53,908 nucleotides of DNA, taken from assembly GCA_021769035.1 (NCBI GenBank), contig JAETTP010000012.1:1-53908 (forward strand), written 5' to 3'. Positions 14,183-23,080 of the stretch are shown piece after piece. A program made the translations under genes and the position numbers. Within the stretch, counting starts at the first letter, position 1. Each line of letters starts with the position of its first letter. The notes under the pieces were generated by a model. That model saw only the letters and a list, made by a program, of their open reading frames with translations, was not told the DNA's origin and made no database searches. Source of the stretch: Bacillota bacterium (GTDB taxonomy: Bacteria > Bacillota > Dehalobacteriia > UBA4068 > UBA4997).

Positions 14183-15095
14183 GCTGCCTGAGCCTCCTTG
14201 TCTTGTTGTGATACTCTGCCAACGCCGCCTTAGCCGGGCCGACCGACAAAGCAACCGCGATAATCAGCACAGAAACCAGCTTGAGGAAATAAGTTGGAAA
14301 CAGGTTGGTTTTAATAGCCACCGCCACAATGATTCGATAAGCCACGCTGCCCACAATAGCAGAAACAAAGCCCACCGCCAAATTCCGCTTCACACACAGA
14401 GTTTCCCCAATAATTACCGAAGCAAAGCCCACAACAATGGTGCCGCTGCCGGCCGTCACGTCGGCGTAGCCCATATATTGCGTGTAAACCGCGCCGGAAA
14501 CCGCCACACAAGCGTTGGCCAAAGCCAGGGCCAGCCACTTCATTTTGGTGGTGGAAACCGAGGTGGCCCGCACCATTTCCTCGTTGTCGCCGGTGGCGCA
14601 AATGCACAGGCCGGTGTGGGTGGTGAAAAAGAACTCCACCAAAGCCACCACCACAGCACAAATCAGCAGGCCCACCACAATCATCGCCGTGTGCTTGGAA
14701 ACGCCAAAGCTCTGCTGAAACATTGAAAACAGCGTGGGAGAGCCCAAAATAGAGATGTTGGGCGTGCCGTTGTTCATAATCAACAAATTGACGGAATACA
14801 AGCCAGACATTGTCATAATACCGGCCAAAATTGCCGGGATTTTCAGCTTGGTTTGAAAAAACGCCGTCACACTGCCGGCCGCCGCTCCGGCCAGCATAGC
14901 CAGCAGCAAAGCCGCAAAGGGCGCCCAGGGCCGCCCGGTGTTAATAACCATGGCGCTGATTGCCATACCCAAAGTAATGCTGCCGTCCACCGTTAAATCC
15001 GGGATTTTCAAAATCCGAAAGGTGATGAAAACGCCCAGCACCATCAGGCCGTATACCAGGCCCAGCTCCACAGCACCCAAAATTTGATTCGTCAT
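14166..15095 (-). CDS. ABC transporter permease (COG4120 type)
   Basis: This 309-residue integral membrane protein has eight or nine hydrophobic segments. It starts MTNQILGAVELGLVYGLMVL, with GGAGG 6 bases upstream; an in-frame ATG five codons earlier is less well placed. The stretch FRILKIPDLTVDGSITLG is characteristic of the COG4120 branch of branched-chain-amino-acid-like permeases, which includes the TrpY type of streptococci. It works with the lipoprotein at 15230-16267 and the ATPase at 13391-14182. Substrate is not settled: some relatives import tryptophan or other aromatic compounds, most are uncharacterised. Confidence 0.9.
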   Translation of the reverse strand: MTNQILGAVELGLVYGLMVLGVFITFRILKIPDLTVDGSITLGMAISAMVINTGRPWAPFAALLLAMLAGAAAGSVTAFFQTKLKIPAILAGIMTMSGLYSVNLLIMNNGTPNISILGSPTLFSMFQQSFGVSKHTAMIVVGLLICAVVVALVEFFFTTHTGLCICATGDNEEMVRATSVSTTKMKWLALALANACVAVSGAVYTQYMGYADVTAGSGTIVVGFASVIIGETLCVKRNLAVGFVSAIVGSVAYRIIVAVAIKTNLFPTYFLKLVSVLIIAVALSVGPAKAALAEYHNKTRRLRQHAGNS

Positions 15096-15132
15096 AAAAG
15101 CCTCCGCCATACCATACTACAATATAAACAGA

Positions 15133-15165
15133 GCGCGGCAGAACCTGTTTGCCGGCCTGCCGCGC
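15133..15165 (-). promoter_or_regulatory. Intercistronic hairpin between binding protein and permease
   Basis: GCGCGGCAG and CTGCCGCGC form a 9-bp GC-rich stem followed by a U-poor tail. This placement commonly protects the abundant binding-protein mRNA or partly terminates transcription. Confidence 0.6.
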
Positions 15166-15229
15166 CAAAACTATCAGGCACATTTTAAAACAGCCTTACC
15201 CTATAAATGCCCCTCAACCTCAAATTGTC

Positions 15230-16267
15230 TTATTTGGTGGTCACATAGGTGGCCTGAGCGGCATAATCCGCCGGCAGTTCAATGTTCAGCTGCTGCTGCA
15301 CATCGCTGTTGACAACCAGCGTAAAATCAGCGTACTGCTGGCAGGGCATTTCCTCCAGCGCCTTGCCGTTGTACCACTCAATAACCATATCGGCCGTCAT
15401 TTTGCCCACGGTTTCATAATCCACGCCGTAGGAGCAGAACGCGCCGCCCATCGTCATCGAATCCGCCGCACCGTAAACCGGGATTCCCTTTTCCGCCAGG
15501 GTTTGACCCAACTGATTGAAGTTGGAAGCAATCACGGAATCCAGCGCCACGTAAACATAGCCATAATCTGCAGCCTCCAGGCCCTGCGCCTGCGTTACCG
15601 CATCGGTAATATCCGCATAGCCCATAGTATCGTAGGCGTAGCCTTTGCCGTCGCAGTAATCGGCCGCAGCTTCCATTGTGCATTGGGCATTGTTCTGCGA
15701 GGTGTTATACATAATGCAGATTTTTTTGCCCTCCGGCACCGGCGTAATCGCATTGGCAGTTTCAATAATCAAATCCGCCGGAATAGTGTTGGAGGTGCCG
15801 GTTGCCAGCAAAGCCGGATCGACAGTGTTCAGATCAGGCATAATTTTGGAATAAACCGGGTCAACCACCGACATAAAGATAATCGGAATTTCGCCGCCGC
15901 AAATGTTGGCCGCCGCCTGAGCCGGCGGGGTCAGCATGGGCACAATCAAATCGTAGTCGTTATCCACAAAACCCTGAATGATGGTGGACATAGTGCCGGC
16001 GTCGCCGGCAGCGCTCTGGAAATCAACCAAAATCTTCTCGCCCAGGCCAGCATTAGCGATAGTTTCCATAAAGCTGGTATACATCTCCTGCGCGTCCGCC
16101 ATATCTACCAGCTGCACGAAGCCAACGTTAATAACCTCCTTGTCGTTCACCGTGCCCACAACCTCGTCTTTGCCGCCAGCCGCGGGGTCCTGATTGTCGT
16201 TGCCGCCGCAAGCCGCCAGGCAAAGGCCCAGGCTGAGGCACAGCAACAAGCTAAGTAGCTTTTTCAT
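15230..16267 (-). CDS. ABC transporter substrate-binding lipoprotein (COG2984 type)
   Basis: The 345-residue protein has a lipoprotein signal (MKKLLSLLLCLSLGLCLAAC, lipobox cysteine at 20) followed by a Gly/Asn/Asp-rich tether. The mature part matches the COG2984 family related to type I periplasmic-binding folds (INVGFVQLVDMADAQEMYT; IPIIFMSVVDPVYS; KKICIMYNTSQNN). The start has GGAGGT 11 bases upstream. It is first in the operon binding protein-permease-ATPase. The ligand is probably aromatic or other amino-acid-like by family, but that is inference. Confidence 0.92.
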   Translation of the reverse strand: MKKLLSLLLCLSLGLCLAACGGNDNQDPAAGGKDEVVGTVNDKEVINVGFVQLVDMADAQEMYTSFMETIANAGLGEKILVDFQSAAGDAGTMSTIIQGFVDNDYDLIVPMLTPPAQAAANICGGEIPIIFMSVVDPVYSKIMPDLNTVDPALLATGTSNTIPADLIIETANAITPVPEGKKICIMYNTSQNNAQCTMEAAADYCDGKGYAYDTMGYADITDAVTQAQGLEAADYGYVYVALDSVIASNFNQLGQTLAEKGIPVYGAADSMTMGGAFCSYGVDYETVGKMTADMVIEWYNGKALEEMPCQQYADFTLVVNSDVQQQLNIELPADYAAQATYVTTK

Positions 16268-16347
16268 TATCGTACTTACCTCCGTTTAATAAAATATTTA
16301 TAAAGCTTTTTGCCGCTTTAATGCAATATTATAATTATACCCTGTAT

Positions 16348-16374
16348 ATTATAACATTTTTGGGAAATTGTCAA
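16348..16374 (-). promoter_or_regulatory. Promoter of ABC importer operon
   Basis: On the minus strand TTGACA (16369-16374) and TATAAT (16348-16353), with a short 15-bp spacer. It abuts the divergent cupin promoter. Confidence 0.55.
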
Positions 16375-16384
16375 GGGATATACC

Positions 16385-16413
16385 TTGTTTTTTTACAGAA
16401 AAAGGCTTATAAT
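16385..16413 (+). promoter_or_regulatory. Promoter of cupin gene
   Basis: TTGTTT (16385-16390), 17 bp, TATAAT (16408-16413). It is divergent from the ABC operon promoter only ten bases away. Confidence 0.7.
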
Positions 16414-16438
16414 GAATTATAAACAGGAGGTATTGATT

Positions 16439-16783
16439 ATGCAATATAATATTTTTCAAAATCTGCCGGCCCAGGCAATGACGCCGGAGGTCAGCCGCAA
16501 GCTGCTGGCCTATCAGGATGGCCAGGGCGGCTACACCCTGAACCTGATGCAGGCCCAAGCCGGGGCCCAGGCGCCGGCCCATAGCCACCCGCACCAGCAA
16601 GTGGTTTACATCATCTCCGGCCGGGGCGATTTCCTCTGCGGCGAGGAAACCCAAACCCTTGTTGCCGGCGATGTGGTGCAAATCGACGCCAATGTGCCCC
16701 ACACCTTTGTTTCCGTGGCTGAGGACGCCGTCTGGCTGGAGTTTTTCACCCCAGCCAGAGAGGATTACCGCCCGCAGCAGTAA
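16439..16783 (+). CDS. Small cupin-domain protein
   Basis: The 114-residue protein has the two cupin motifs: HSHPHQQVVYIISGRGDFL with the metal-binding histidines and glutamine, and the second histidine in VPHTFVSVAED. The start at 16439 is set by AGGAGG 8 bases upstream; the longer frame from 16385 would begin inside the promoter. Such stand-alone cupins bind a metal and may be isomerases, dioxygenases or ligand sensors; no specific reaction can be assigned. It is monocistronic, between a divergent importer operon and a strong terminator. Confidence 0.9.
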   Translation: MQYNIFQNLPAQAMTPEVSRKLLAYQDGQGGYTLNLMQAQAGAQAPAHSHPHQQVVYIISGRGDFLCGEETQTLVAGDVVQIDANVPHTFVSVAEDAVWLEFFTPAREDYRPQQ

Positions 16784-16785
16784 GA

Positions 16786-16830
16786 CAAATTACAAAACCC
16801 CCGGCTTCAGCTGGGGGTTTTGTAATTTGC
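16786..16830. terminator. Bidirectional terminator, cupin / second hybrid kinase
   Basis: Long stem CAAATTACAAAACCCCC with GGGGGTTTTGTAATTTG around a short loop. It gives U-tracts in both directions and lies between convergent genes. Confidence 0.92.
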
Positions 16831-19382
16831 TATCTACGCAACAGGCTAATAATAATTTCCTTTAGCTTATCCATATCCAACGGTTTGGCGGTGTGCGCGT
16901 CCATTCCGGCCTCCAATGCCATGCGGCGGTCTTCCTCAAAGGCGTTGGCCGTCATCGCAATGATGGGGATAGTTTTCGCCAGCGGGTGCTCGCTGGCCCG
17001 AATAGCCCGCGTGGCCTCGTAGCCGTTCATCACCGGCATTTGCACATCCATAAAAATCATATCAAAATCGCCGGGAGTCGACTGCAAAAAGCGTTCCAAG
17101 GCCGCCTGGCCGTCCGGCAGAATTTCACACTCAATGCCCTCCATCTGCAAAAGTTCGCCCAAAATTTCAGCATTAATCTCATTATCCTCAGCCGCCAACA
17201 CTCGCAAACCAGAGAGAGAAATTTCCTCCACCGTCTGTTGATGCAAGGCCTCCAACTCAGCCGCCGCCACATCAGCCTGGTCGGGCACGGCCAGCTCCAC
17301 CTCCAGGGTGAAAACGCTGCCCTGGCCTAGCTCGCTTTCCACCTCAATGGAGCCGCCCATTAAATCGACAATGTTTTTGGTGATAGCCATGCCAAGACCA
17401 GTGCCCTGCACCTCCCGCGTGGCCTCAGTGGACTCACGAGAAAAAGGCTCAAAAATGGTCTGCAAAAAGCCGGGGCTCATGCCAAAGCCGTTGTCCTGCA
17501 CCACAAAACGCAGATGGGCCACATTGTGCTCCACCGGGTGCACCGGCAACACAGTCAGCGAAATCTCGCCGCCCTTTTGGGTGTACTTAATAGCATTAGA
17601 AAGCAGATTAATCAGCACCTGATTAAGGCGCAGCTTATCGCCCAGCACAACGCGCGGCAAGCCGTCGCGGATCTGAAAATCAAACTGCTGCCCTTTGGCC
17701 TTAGCCTGCGGCGACATCATGGTGTAAAGCTCATCCAGCTGCTCCTGCAAGGAAAACTCGGCGATATTCAGGGCTGTTTTGCCGCTTTCAATTTTGCTCA
17801 TATCCAGAATATCGTTGATTAAACCCAGCAAATGCCGGCTGGAGGCCTCAATCTTGCCGGTAAACTCACGCACCTTGGCCGGATTTTCCGTTTCCTTGGC
17901 CAGCAAACGCGCAAAACCGACAATTGCATTCATCGGCGTGCGAATATCATGCGACATATTAGCCAAAAAGCTGCTTTTGGCCTCATTGGCTACACGGGCC
18001 GTGTGCAGGGCCTCGCCCAGCATCTCATTCATTCGGCGCTCCTGCGTACGGTCGGAAAGCATCAGGATAAACTTATCCCGCTTATCAAATTGGCAATGCC
18101 GCAACAAAATCTTAAACCAGCGCAGCTCGTAGGTTTGCAAATGCACCGCGTCGCGCTCGCCCGTCCAAACGCCGCCCAGGGGCACCGTCAGCAAAGTTTC
18201 CGGGGTCAGCGAATCGTTGCCATCGGCCGGCGGCAGCAGCACGTCCTCAAACAACAGGCGGCGCACATCCTGCCGCACATCTTCCGATTCCAGCCCCAGC
18301 ACCCGGTGCAGATTGGGGCTTACGTATTCCGCCGTGAAATCTCGCGGCGAGAACAGAACAAATATATCGTCGGTGTTTTCCGTCAGCAGGTCAAAAAGCT
18401 GCTCGCGTAGTTTCAAATCCAAAGTTTGGGCCCGCATGCGACGCTGGCCGTTCAAAACCACCATAAAAATCAGGCCGAGCGTTATCAGGCCAAACAGCAG
18501 GCCCATCACCAACAGCGTCACCAAAGTAAACTTATGTAGGTTGGCATTAACCACCGTCACCGGCACCAGGCCGGCCAACATCCAATCCGCAAAGCCCACC
18601 GGCTGGTAGATCAGATAATACTCCTGCCCGTCCAGGCGGAAAGTGGTTACATTGCTTTGGCCCTCCTGCCAGTGGGCCGGCAAATCCTCGGCGGCAATAT
18701 TGTGATAATCCGTGCCGCTCATCAAATAAGCCAGCAGGTTGGCCGGCTGCTCCGCCTCGCTGCGCGAGGAAAAGAGAATCCGGCCGTCTGGATAAGTTAC
18801 ATAACATTCACTAAAGCCGGCAAAGGCCTCAATATTAAACGCACTGGCCATCTCATGCGCCTTAAAACTGATCGCCGCCGCCACATAATCAAAGCCCTGA
18901 TATTGGCCGGGCTGCACCGGCACCGCAAAAATGATAATCCGCTCCAGGGAGGGCAAAACGTTATCCCGCACAATGTTCTGCCGCTGTTCCACCAGCGCCG
19001 GCAGGGCCTCGCCCAGGTTCAGGCTGCCGCGCGCGCCCTCCTCGGTTATGTAGGAGCCATCCTCTGCCAAAAGATAAAAGGTGTCAAAATGCCAATCCGC
19101 CTTTTCCTCCTGCAAAAAGGTTTGCAGCTGCTGCGGCTGGGCCGCCTCCAGATAAGGCTGCCAACCGCGCAGCAAACGCCAGTTTTTGCTGATGGTGGAG
19201 CGGAAAGTTAAATTTATTTGAGTATAAATTTCCTCCAGATGAGCGGCGCTTTCCTGATAAATCTGCCGGCTGGCAAAACGGGAATATAGCAGGCAAATTG
19301 CCGCAATGATGATTAAAGCCAATGTGGAAATTACAACACGCAAAATTAGGGGAATAGACTTTGAGGCGTTTATTGCCGCCAC
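16830..19382 (-). CDS. Membrane-bound hybrid histidine kinase
   Basis: This ~850-residue protein has TM1 at ~12-34 and an extracytoplasmic Cache-like sensor at ~35-280 (with LYSRFASRQIYQESAAHLEE, YITEEGARGSL). TM2 is at ~281-310, a PAS domain at ~330-445, HisKA with His478 (FLANMSHDIRTPMNAIVGF), HATPase (~580-700, GTGLGMAI) and a receiver with Asp779 (MIFMDVQMPVMNGY). It most resembles the BarA/ArcB-like class. The nominal start is a GTG at 19382 that touches the GGGAGG ribosome site with no spacing. An ATA three codons later has the proper 8-base spacing, so the true start is uncertain by a few residues. No response regulator lies next to it. Confidence 0.92.
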   Translation of the reverse strand: MAAINASKSIPLILRVVISTLALIIIAAICLLYSRFASRQIYQESAAHLEEIYTQINLTFRSTISKNWRLLRGWQPYLEAAQPQQLQTFLQEEKADWHFDTFYLLAEDGSYITEEGARGSLNLGEALPALVEQRQNIVRDNVLPSLERIIIFAVPVQPGQYQGFDYVAAAISFKAHEMASAFNIEAFAGFSECYVTYPDGRILFSSRSEAEQPANLLAYLMSGTDYHNIAAEDLPAHWQEGQSNVTTFRLDGQEYYLIYQPVGFADWMLAGLVPVTVVNANLHKFTLVTLLVMGLLFGLITLGLIFMVVLNGQRRMRAQTLDLKLREQLFDLLTENTDDIFVLFSPRDFTAEYVSPNLHRVLGLESEDVRQDVRRLLFEDVLLPPADGNDSLTPETLLTVPLGGVWTGERDAVHLQTYELRWFKILLRHCQFDKRDKFILMLSDRTQERRMNEMLGEALHTARVANEAKSSFLANMSHDIRTPMNAIVGFARLLAKETENPAKVREFTGKIEASSRHLLGLINDILDMSKIESGKTALNIAEFSLQEQLDELYTMMSPQAKAKGQQFDFQIRDGLPRVVLGDKLRLNQVLINLLSNAIKYTQKGGEISLTVLPVHPVEHNVAHLRFVVQDNGFGMSPGFLQTIFEPFSRESTEATREVQGTGLGMAITKNIVDLMGGSIEVESELGQGSVFTLEVELAVPDQADVAAAELEALHQQTVEEISLSGLRVLAAEDNEINAEILGELLQMEGIECEILPDGQAALERFLQSTPGDFDMIFMDVQMPVMNGYEATRAIRASEHPLAKTIPIIAMTANAFEEDRRMALEAGMDAHTAKPLDMDKLKEIIISLLRR

Positions 19383-19410
19383 CTCCCTAAGGCAATTTTA
19401 TCCTCTTATT

Positions 19411-19439
19411 ATTATAGCAGAATGAATTTTATTTGACAA
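19411..19439 (-). promoter_or_regulatory. Promoter of membrane hybrid kinase gene
   Basis: On the minus strand TTGTCA (19434-19439), 17 bp, TATAAT (19411-19416). Confidence 0.75.
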
Positions 19440-19488
19440 GCTTCCGAAAATATTTTTTAAGGGGCCAACCCTGCAAACGGTTTGTTTT

Positions 19489-20346
19489 TTAACGCGCCAG
19501 CAAGCGCCCCAGGCCGCAGGCCAATGCAAAGGCAGCAATATCCACCGCCACAATGGTGGCGCCCACCGGCGTGGCCGCCAAAAGGGAAATCAACATGCCC
19601 AGCAGGGCGCACAACACCGAAAGCGCCGCCGAACACAAGGTGACTCCCAAAAAGCTTTTACAAATGCGCATTGCCGAAAGGGCCGGAAAAATTACCAAGG
19701 CCGAAATCAGCAATGAGCCAACCAAATTAAGGGCCAACACCACAATCACCGCAATAATTACGGCGATCAGCAGGTTAAACAGCTCCACCCTGGTGCCGCT
19801 GGCTTTGGCAAAGGCTTCGTCAAAGGTGACGGCGAAAATTTTGTTGTAAAACAGCACAAAAACCAGCAGAACCAGCAGCGAGAGCGCCACGCAGAGCCAA
19901 ACCTCCGTCTGGGTCAGCGTCAACAGCGAGGTGGAGCCAAAAAGCGTGCTGCACACGTCGCCCGCCAGGTTGGGGCTGGCGGAGAACAAATTCAGCAGCA
20001 GATAACCAATCGCCAACGCTCCCACGGAGAGCATCGCAATGGCCGCGTCGCCTTTAATGCGCGCATTTTGGCCGCCGCGCAACAGCAGCACCGCGCAAAA
20101 CAGCGTCACCGGCAGCACCAGCAGGGTTTGGTTGGCCACGTGCAGCACGCTGGCCGCCGCCACCGCGCCAAAAGCCACGTGGGAAAGGCCGTCGCCGATA
20201 AAGGAAAACCGCTTCAACACCAACGTCACGCCCAGCAGCGAGGAGCACAGGGCAATCAGCACGCCCACAATCAGGGCATACCAAACAAAGGAATATTGGA
20301 AATATAAGGCCAGGCGGGCCGGAATTTCTGCCAAAGCCGTCAGCAT
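19489..20346 (-). CDS. znuB: Metal (Zn/Mn) ABC transporter permease
   Basis: The 285-residue ABC-3 family permease has about eight hydrophobic helices. It shows the family hallmark LKRFSFIGDGLSHVAFGAVA near residue 50 and the conserved stretch LNLVGSLLISALVIFPALSA. It is the last gene of a znuA-znuC-znuB set and overlaps znuC by 7 bases. Length is normal. Zinc is favoured by the histidine-rich binding protein, but manganese or iron importers share the same fold. Confidence 0.9.
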   Translation of the reverse strand: MLTALAEIPARLALYFQYSFVWYALIVGVLIALCSSLLGVTLVLKRFSFIGDGLSHVAFGAVAAASVLHVANQTLLVLPVTLFCAVLLLRGGQNARIKGDAAIAMLSVGALAIGYLLLNLFSASPNLAGDVCSTLFGSTSLLTLTQTEVWLCVALSLLVLLVFVLFYNKIFAVTFDEAFAKASGTRVELFNLLIAVIIAVIVVLALNLVGSLLISALVIFPALSAMRICKSFLGVTLCSAALSVLCALLGMLISLLAATPVGATIVAVDIAAFALACGLGRLLAR

Positions 20347-21056
20347 TGCGCCGCCTCCTCCCGCGCCTCCGCAAAGCTGCGGCCAATCTCGCTTTGCAGA
20401 TATTCCTGCCGCGTCCCAAAAAACACCGGCTGGCCGATATGCAAAATATGGCTGGCATAGCGCACCGCCGCCTGTATATCGTGGGAAATCATAATAATCG
20501 TCAGGCCGTCCTGGCGGTTCAGCTCAGCAATCAGCCGATACATTTCCGCCGTCACCTTTGGGTCCAGCCCGGAAACCGGCTCGTCCAGCAGCAGCACCTT
20601 TTGGGCCGCGCACAAGGCCCGGGCCAGCAAAACCCGCTGCTGTTGGCCGCCGGAAAGCTCCCGATAGCAGCGGCCGGCCAAGGCCTCCGCCTCCAAACGG
20701 CGCAAAACCCGCCGGGCCAACGCCTTATCCCGCCGGCCGTAAAAAGGCCGCCAGCCAACGCGGCCCTGGCAGCCGGAAAGCACAACTTCCCACACGGAGG
20801 CCGGAAAATCCCGCTGCACCAGCGTTTGCTGCGGCAGATAGCCAATATCCCGCGGGCTCAATCCCTCGCCCAGGCGGACGGCGCCCGCCAGCGGCGGCTG
20901 CAAATGCAGCAGGGTGCGCATCAGCGTGGATTTGCCCGCGCCGTTTTCCCCCACGACGCAAAGATAATCGCCGGCTTGCACCGTAAAATTCAGATTTTGC
21001 AAAATCGCCCGGCCCTCGTAGCCAAGCGTCAGGTTTTGGCAGGTTATCTGCGCCAC
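20340..21056 (-). CDS. znuC: Metal (Zn/Mn) ABC transporter ATP-binding protein
   Basis: The 238-residue ATPase has Walker A VVGENGAGKSTLMRTLL, Q-loop GYLPQQ, signature [16 protein letters not shown], Walker B KVLLLDEPVSGLDP and a switch histidine in IMISHDI. It starts with GTG, with GGAGGAA 6 bases upstream. It lies between the metal-binding lipoprotein and the permease and is translationally coupled to the permease gene by overlap. Confidence 0.92.
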   Translation of the reverse strand: MAQITCQNLTLGYEGRAILQNLNFTVQAGDYLCVVGENGAGKSTLMRTLLHLQPPLAGAVRLGEGLSPRDIGYLPQQTLVQRDFPASVWEVVLSGCQGRVGWRPFYGRRDKALARRVLRRLEAEALAGRCYRELSGGQQQRVLLARALCAAQKVLLLDEPVSGLDPKVTAEMYRLIAELNRQDGLTIIMISHDIQAAVRYASHILHIGQPVFFGTRQEYLQSEIGRSFAEAREEAAQC

Positions 21057-21114
21057 GCCGCTTCCTCCAGTTTCTTCCTAAATTTTAATTAATTCTTATC
21101 ATTTCAGCAAACCG

Positions 21115-22125
21115 CTAATTTAAGGCCTGCCGCAACACCGCCAAATTAGCCCGCATAATATCCAGATAATTTGCGCCGGCCGCCGCCTCCTGCAAGGTGA
21201 CGGACTGCATAGAATCCAGGGCCAAAATCTGCTGGTTTTGCGTTTCGGTGCACTGGATAACCGCCTGGGCCAGCCGCCCGTCCGATTTTTCCAGGGTCAG
21301 CACGCAGGGCAGGCCCAGTTCGTCCACCTTGCCGGCCAAAAAGGTGATGGTGGCAAAGCTGGCCTCCGCGTCCGCATAGCAACCGCTGAAAGCCGCATAG
21401 TAACTCAAGCCGTAATCCGCCGCCAGATAGCGAAACGGAAAACGGTCGGCAAACAGCAGGGTGCGGCGTTCCGCCGCCTGCACCACCGCCTGATATGCCG
21501 CCTCCAGCTCCGCCAACTGCTGAATATAAGCCTCCGCATTGGCCTCGTAAAAGGCGGCGTTGGGTGGATCCAGCCGGGCCAGCTCCGCCGCCAAAGCCCG
21601 ACAGAGCGTTTCTGCATTGCGCAGGGACAGCCAAACGTGCTCGTCATATTCCACCTCAGGCTCAGCGTGGTCATGTTCAGCGTGCTCGTGCCCGCCAAAC
21701 AGCCCCATCTGCTGCATACCCTCCACCGTTTCCTCTGCTTGGGCCGCCTCACCCAAAGCATCTAACAGGCTCAGCTGGCGCACCTCGCTGTCGCGCAGGG
21801 CTTCCCGCGCCCATTGCTCCGATTCACCGCCCAAGCAAACAAACAAATCACAGTTCAAAAGCTGCACCATATCGTCCACGCTGGGCTGATAGCTGTGCAT
21901 ATCCGTGCCGTCCGCCAGCAGCAGGGTCAGCTGCAAATGGCCCGGATTGTCGCCGATAATCTGACGCAGCCAGTCGTACTGCGGAAACACCGTCGCCACA
22001 ATATGCGGCCCCACGTCTGCCTCCGCCGCTTGCTCCGCCGGCGCGCAGGCCGCCAGCCCAAAGACAAACAGCCAAAGCAGCGCCAAAACGGCAAATAACA
22101 GTTTCTTCTTATTATACAAACGCAT
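21115..22125 (-). CDS. znuA: Metal-binding lipoprotein of Zn/Mn importer
   Basis: The 336-residue cluster A-I solute-binding protein has a lipoprotein signal ending LAAC (Cys27). Metal ligands expected for the family are visible: His in DGTDMHSYQPS, His in EHVWLSLRNA, and the later Asp/Glu region. A histidine- and acid-rich loop (GGHEHAEHDHAE) sits just before the second ligand, which is typical of zinc-specific members. It begins 2 bases after panE, so it is probably read from an upstream promoter. No Zur operator is recognised nearby. Confidence 0.9.
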   Translation of the reverse strand: MRLYNKKKLLFAVLALLWLFVFGLAACAPAEQAAEADVGPHIVATVFPQYDWLRQIIGDNPGHLQLTLLLADGTDMHSYQPSVDDMVQLLNCDLFVCLGGESEQWAREALRDSEVRQLSLLDALGEAAQAEETVEGMQQMGLFGGHEHAEHDHAEPEVEYDEHVWLSLRNAETLCRALAAELARLDPPNAAFYEANAEAYIQQLAELEAAYQAVVQAAERRTLLFADRFPFRYLAADYGLSYYAAFSGCYADAEASFATITFLAGKVDELGLPCVLTLEKSDGRLAQAVIQCTETQNQQILALDSMQSVTLQEAAAGANYLDIMRANLAVLRQALN

Positions 22126-22127
22126 TG

Positions 22128-23060
22128 TTACTGAGCAGCCGCGGCGTGCAGCCGGTTCTGCTGCTCCTTGCCGTGCACAATCTGGCGCAATATTGTATTA
22201 ACCGGCGTGGGCACACCTGCCGCCCGGCCGTATTCCTCCACAATGCCGGCAAAGTAATCCACCTCGGTTATCCGGCCGGCCTTAATATCCTGGTGCATAC
22301 TGGTCTGCGCCGTGCGCGGAAAGGCCGCCATAAAACGCTCGGTTTCCTCGCGGTCGGCCTCCGTCAGGTCAACACCGCGGGCCTTGGCCAGCTCCACCAC
22401 CTCCTGCATAGCAGCCGAGGTCAGGGCAAAGTAGGCCGGCACCTCCGTGCACTCGTAGATGAAGCAATCCACCGCCGCCGTCACCTGATTGTAGCCCACG
22501 TTCAACATCCATTTTTTCCAGCAAGTGCGCTCCATATCCGCGCCCACCTCCAGTGGGATTGGCGTTTTGCTCAAAATATCCCAAACCAGCTGCACCTCCG
22601 GCACGTAAGGCTCCGCGTTGCGCTCCCAGCCAAATTGCAGCACACCGCGGGTGGTGAAATCCACCGCGTTCACCGTGCGCCGGGCGTCAATGCCCATCGC
22701 AATGCCAAACAGCACTTTGGCCTGCGGAAAGGCCTCGCGCAGGGTTGGGGTGGCGCTGATCCCATTCAGCAGCGGCACAATGACGGTGCCCTCCGCCACA
22801 AAGGGGCGCATATCCGCCAAAGCCGCCTGCAAACCGTAATTTTTGACGCAAACAAAAATTACCTCCGCCGGCTGCACGCCGTCCGCCGGCTCCTCCACCA
22901 GCAACGGAAATTTTTCTCCGTTCACCTGCAAGCCCTCCGCCCGCAAACGCTCCGCCCGCGGGCCGGCGGCAATCGCAAAAAACTCCTGGGGATAGGCGTT
23001 GAACAAATCCATACCAAAAACCGATCCCACAGCCCCCATACCAATCATGGCAATCCGCAT
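22128..23060 (-). CDS. panE: 2-dehydropantoate 2-reductase (ketopantoate reductase)
   Basis: The 310-residue NADPH enzyme of the pantothenate pathway reduces 2-dehydropantoate to pantoate. The Rossmann motif MIGMGAVGSVFG lies at the N terminus, NYGLQAAL carries the family asparagine, and KWMLNVGYNQVTA holds the catalytic lysine region. The C-terminal helical domain includes SMHQDIKAGRITEVDYF. Length is typical and AAGGAGG precedes the start. It sits upstream of the metal importer genes with 2-base spacing and downstream of the DUF1835-like gene. No other pan genes are in the window. Confidence 0.9.
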   Translation of the reverse strand: MRIAMIGMGAVGSVFGMDLFNAYPQEFFAIAAGPRAERLRAEGLQVNGEKFPLLVEEPADGVQPAEVIFVCVKNYGLQAALADMRPFVAEGTVIVPLLNGISATPTLREAFPQAKVLFGIAMGIDARRTVNAVDFTTRGVLQFGWERNAEPYVPEVQLVWDILSKTPIPLEVGADMERTCWKKWMLNVGYNQVTAAVDCFIYECTEVPAYFALTSAAMQEVVELAKARGVDLTEADREETERFMAAFPRTAQTSMHQDIKAGRITEVDYFAGIVEEYGRAAGVPTPVNTILRQIVHGKEQQNRLHAAAAQ

Positions 23061-23080
23061 AATTTACGCCTCCTTAAAGC

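Noticed and set aside
15149-16258. 369-codon plus-strand frame
   Set aside because: It mirrors the ABC binding-lipoprotein gene on the minus strand, whose signal peptide and family match are clear.
16385-16438. Longer N terminus of the cupin protein
   Set aside because: It would start inside the -35 box; the AGGAGG-supported ATG at 16439 explains the family match.
20558-20986. 142-codon Pro/Ala/Arg-rich plus-strand frame
   Set aside because: Low-complexity shadow of znuC with no start signal.
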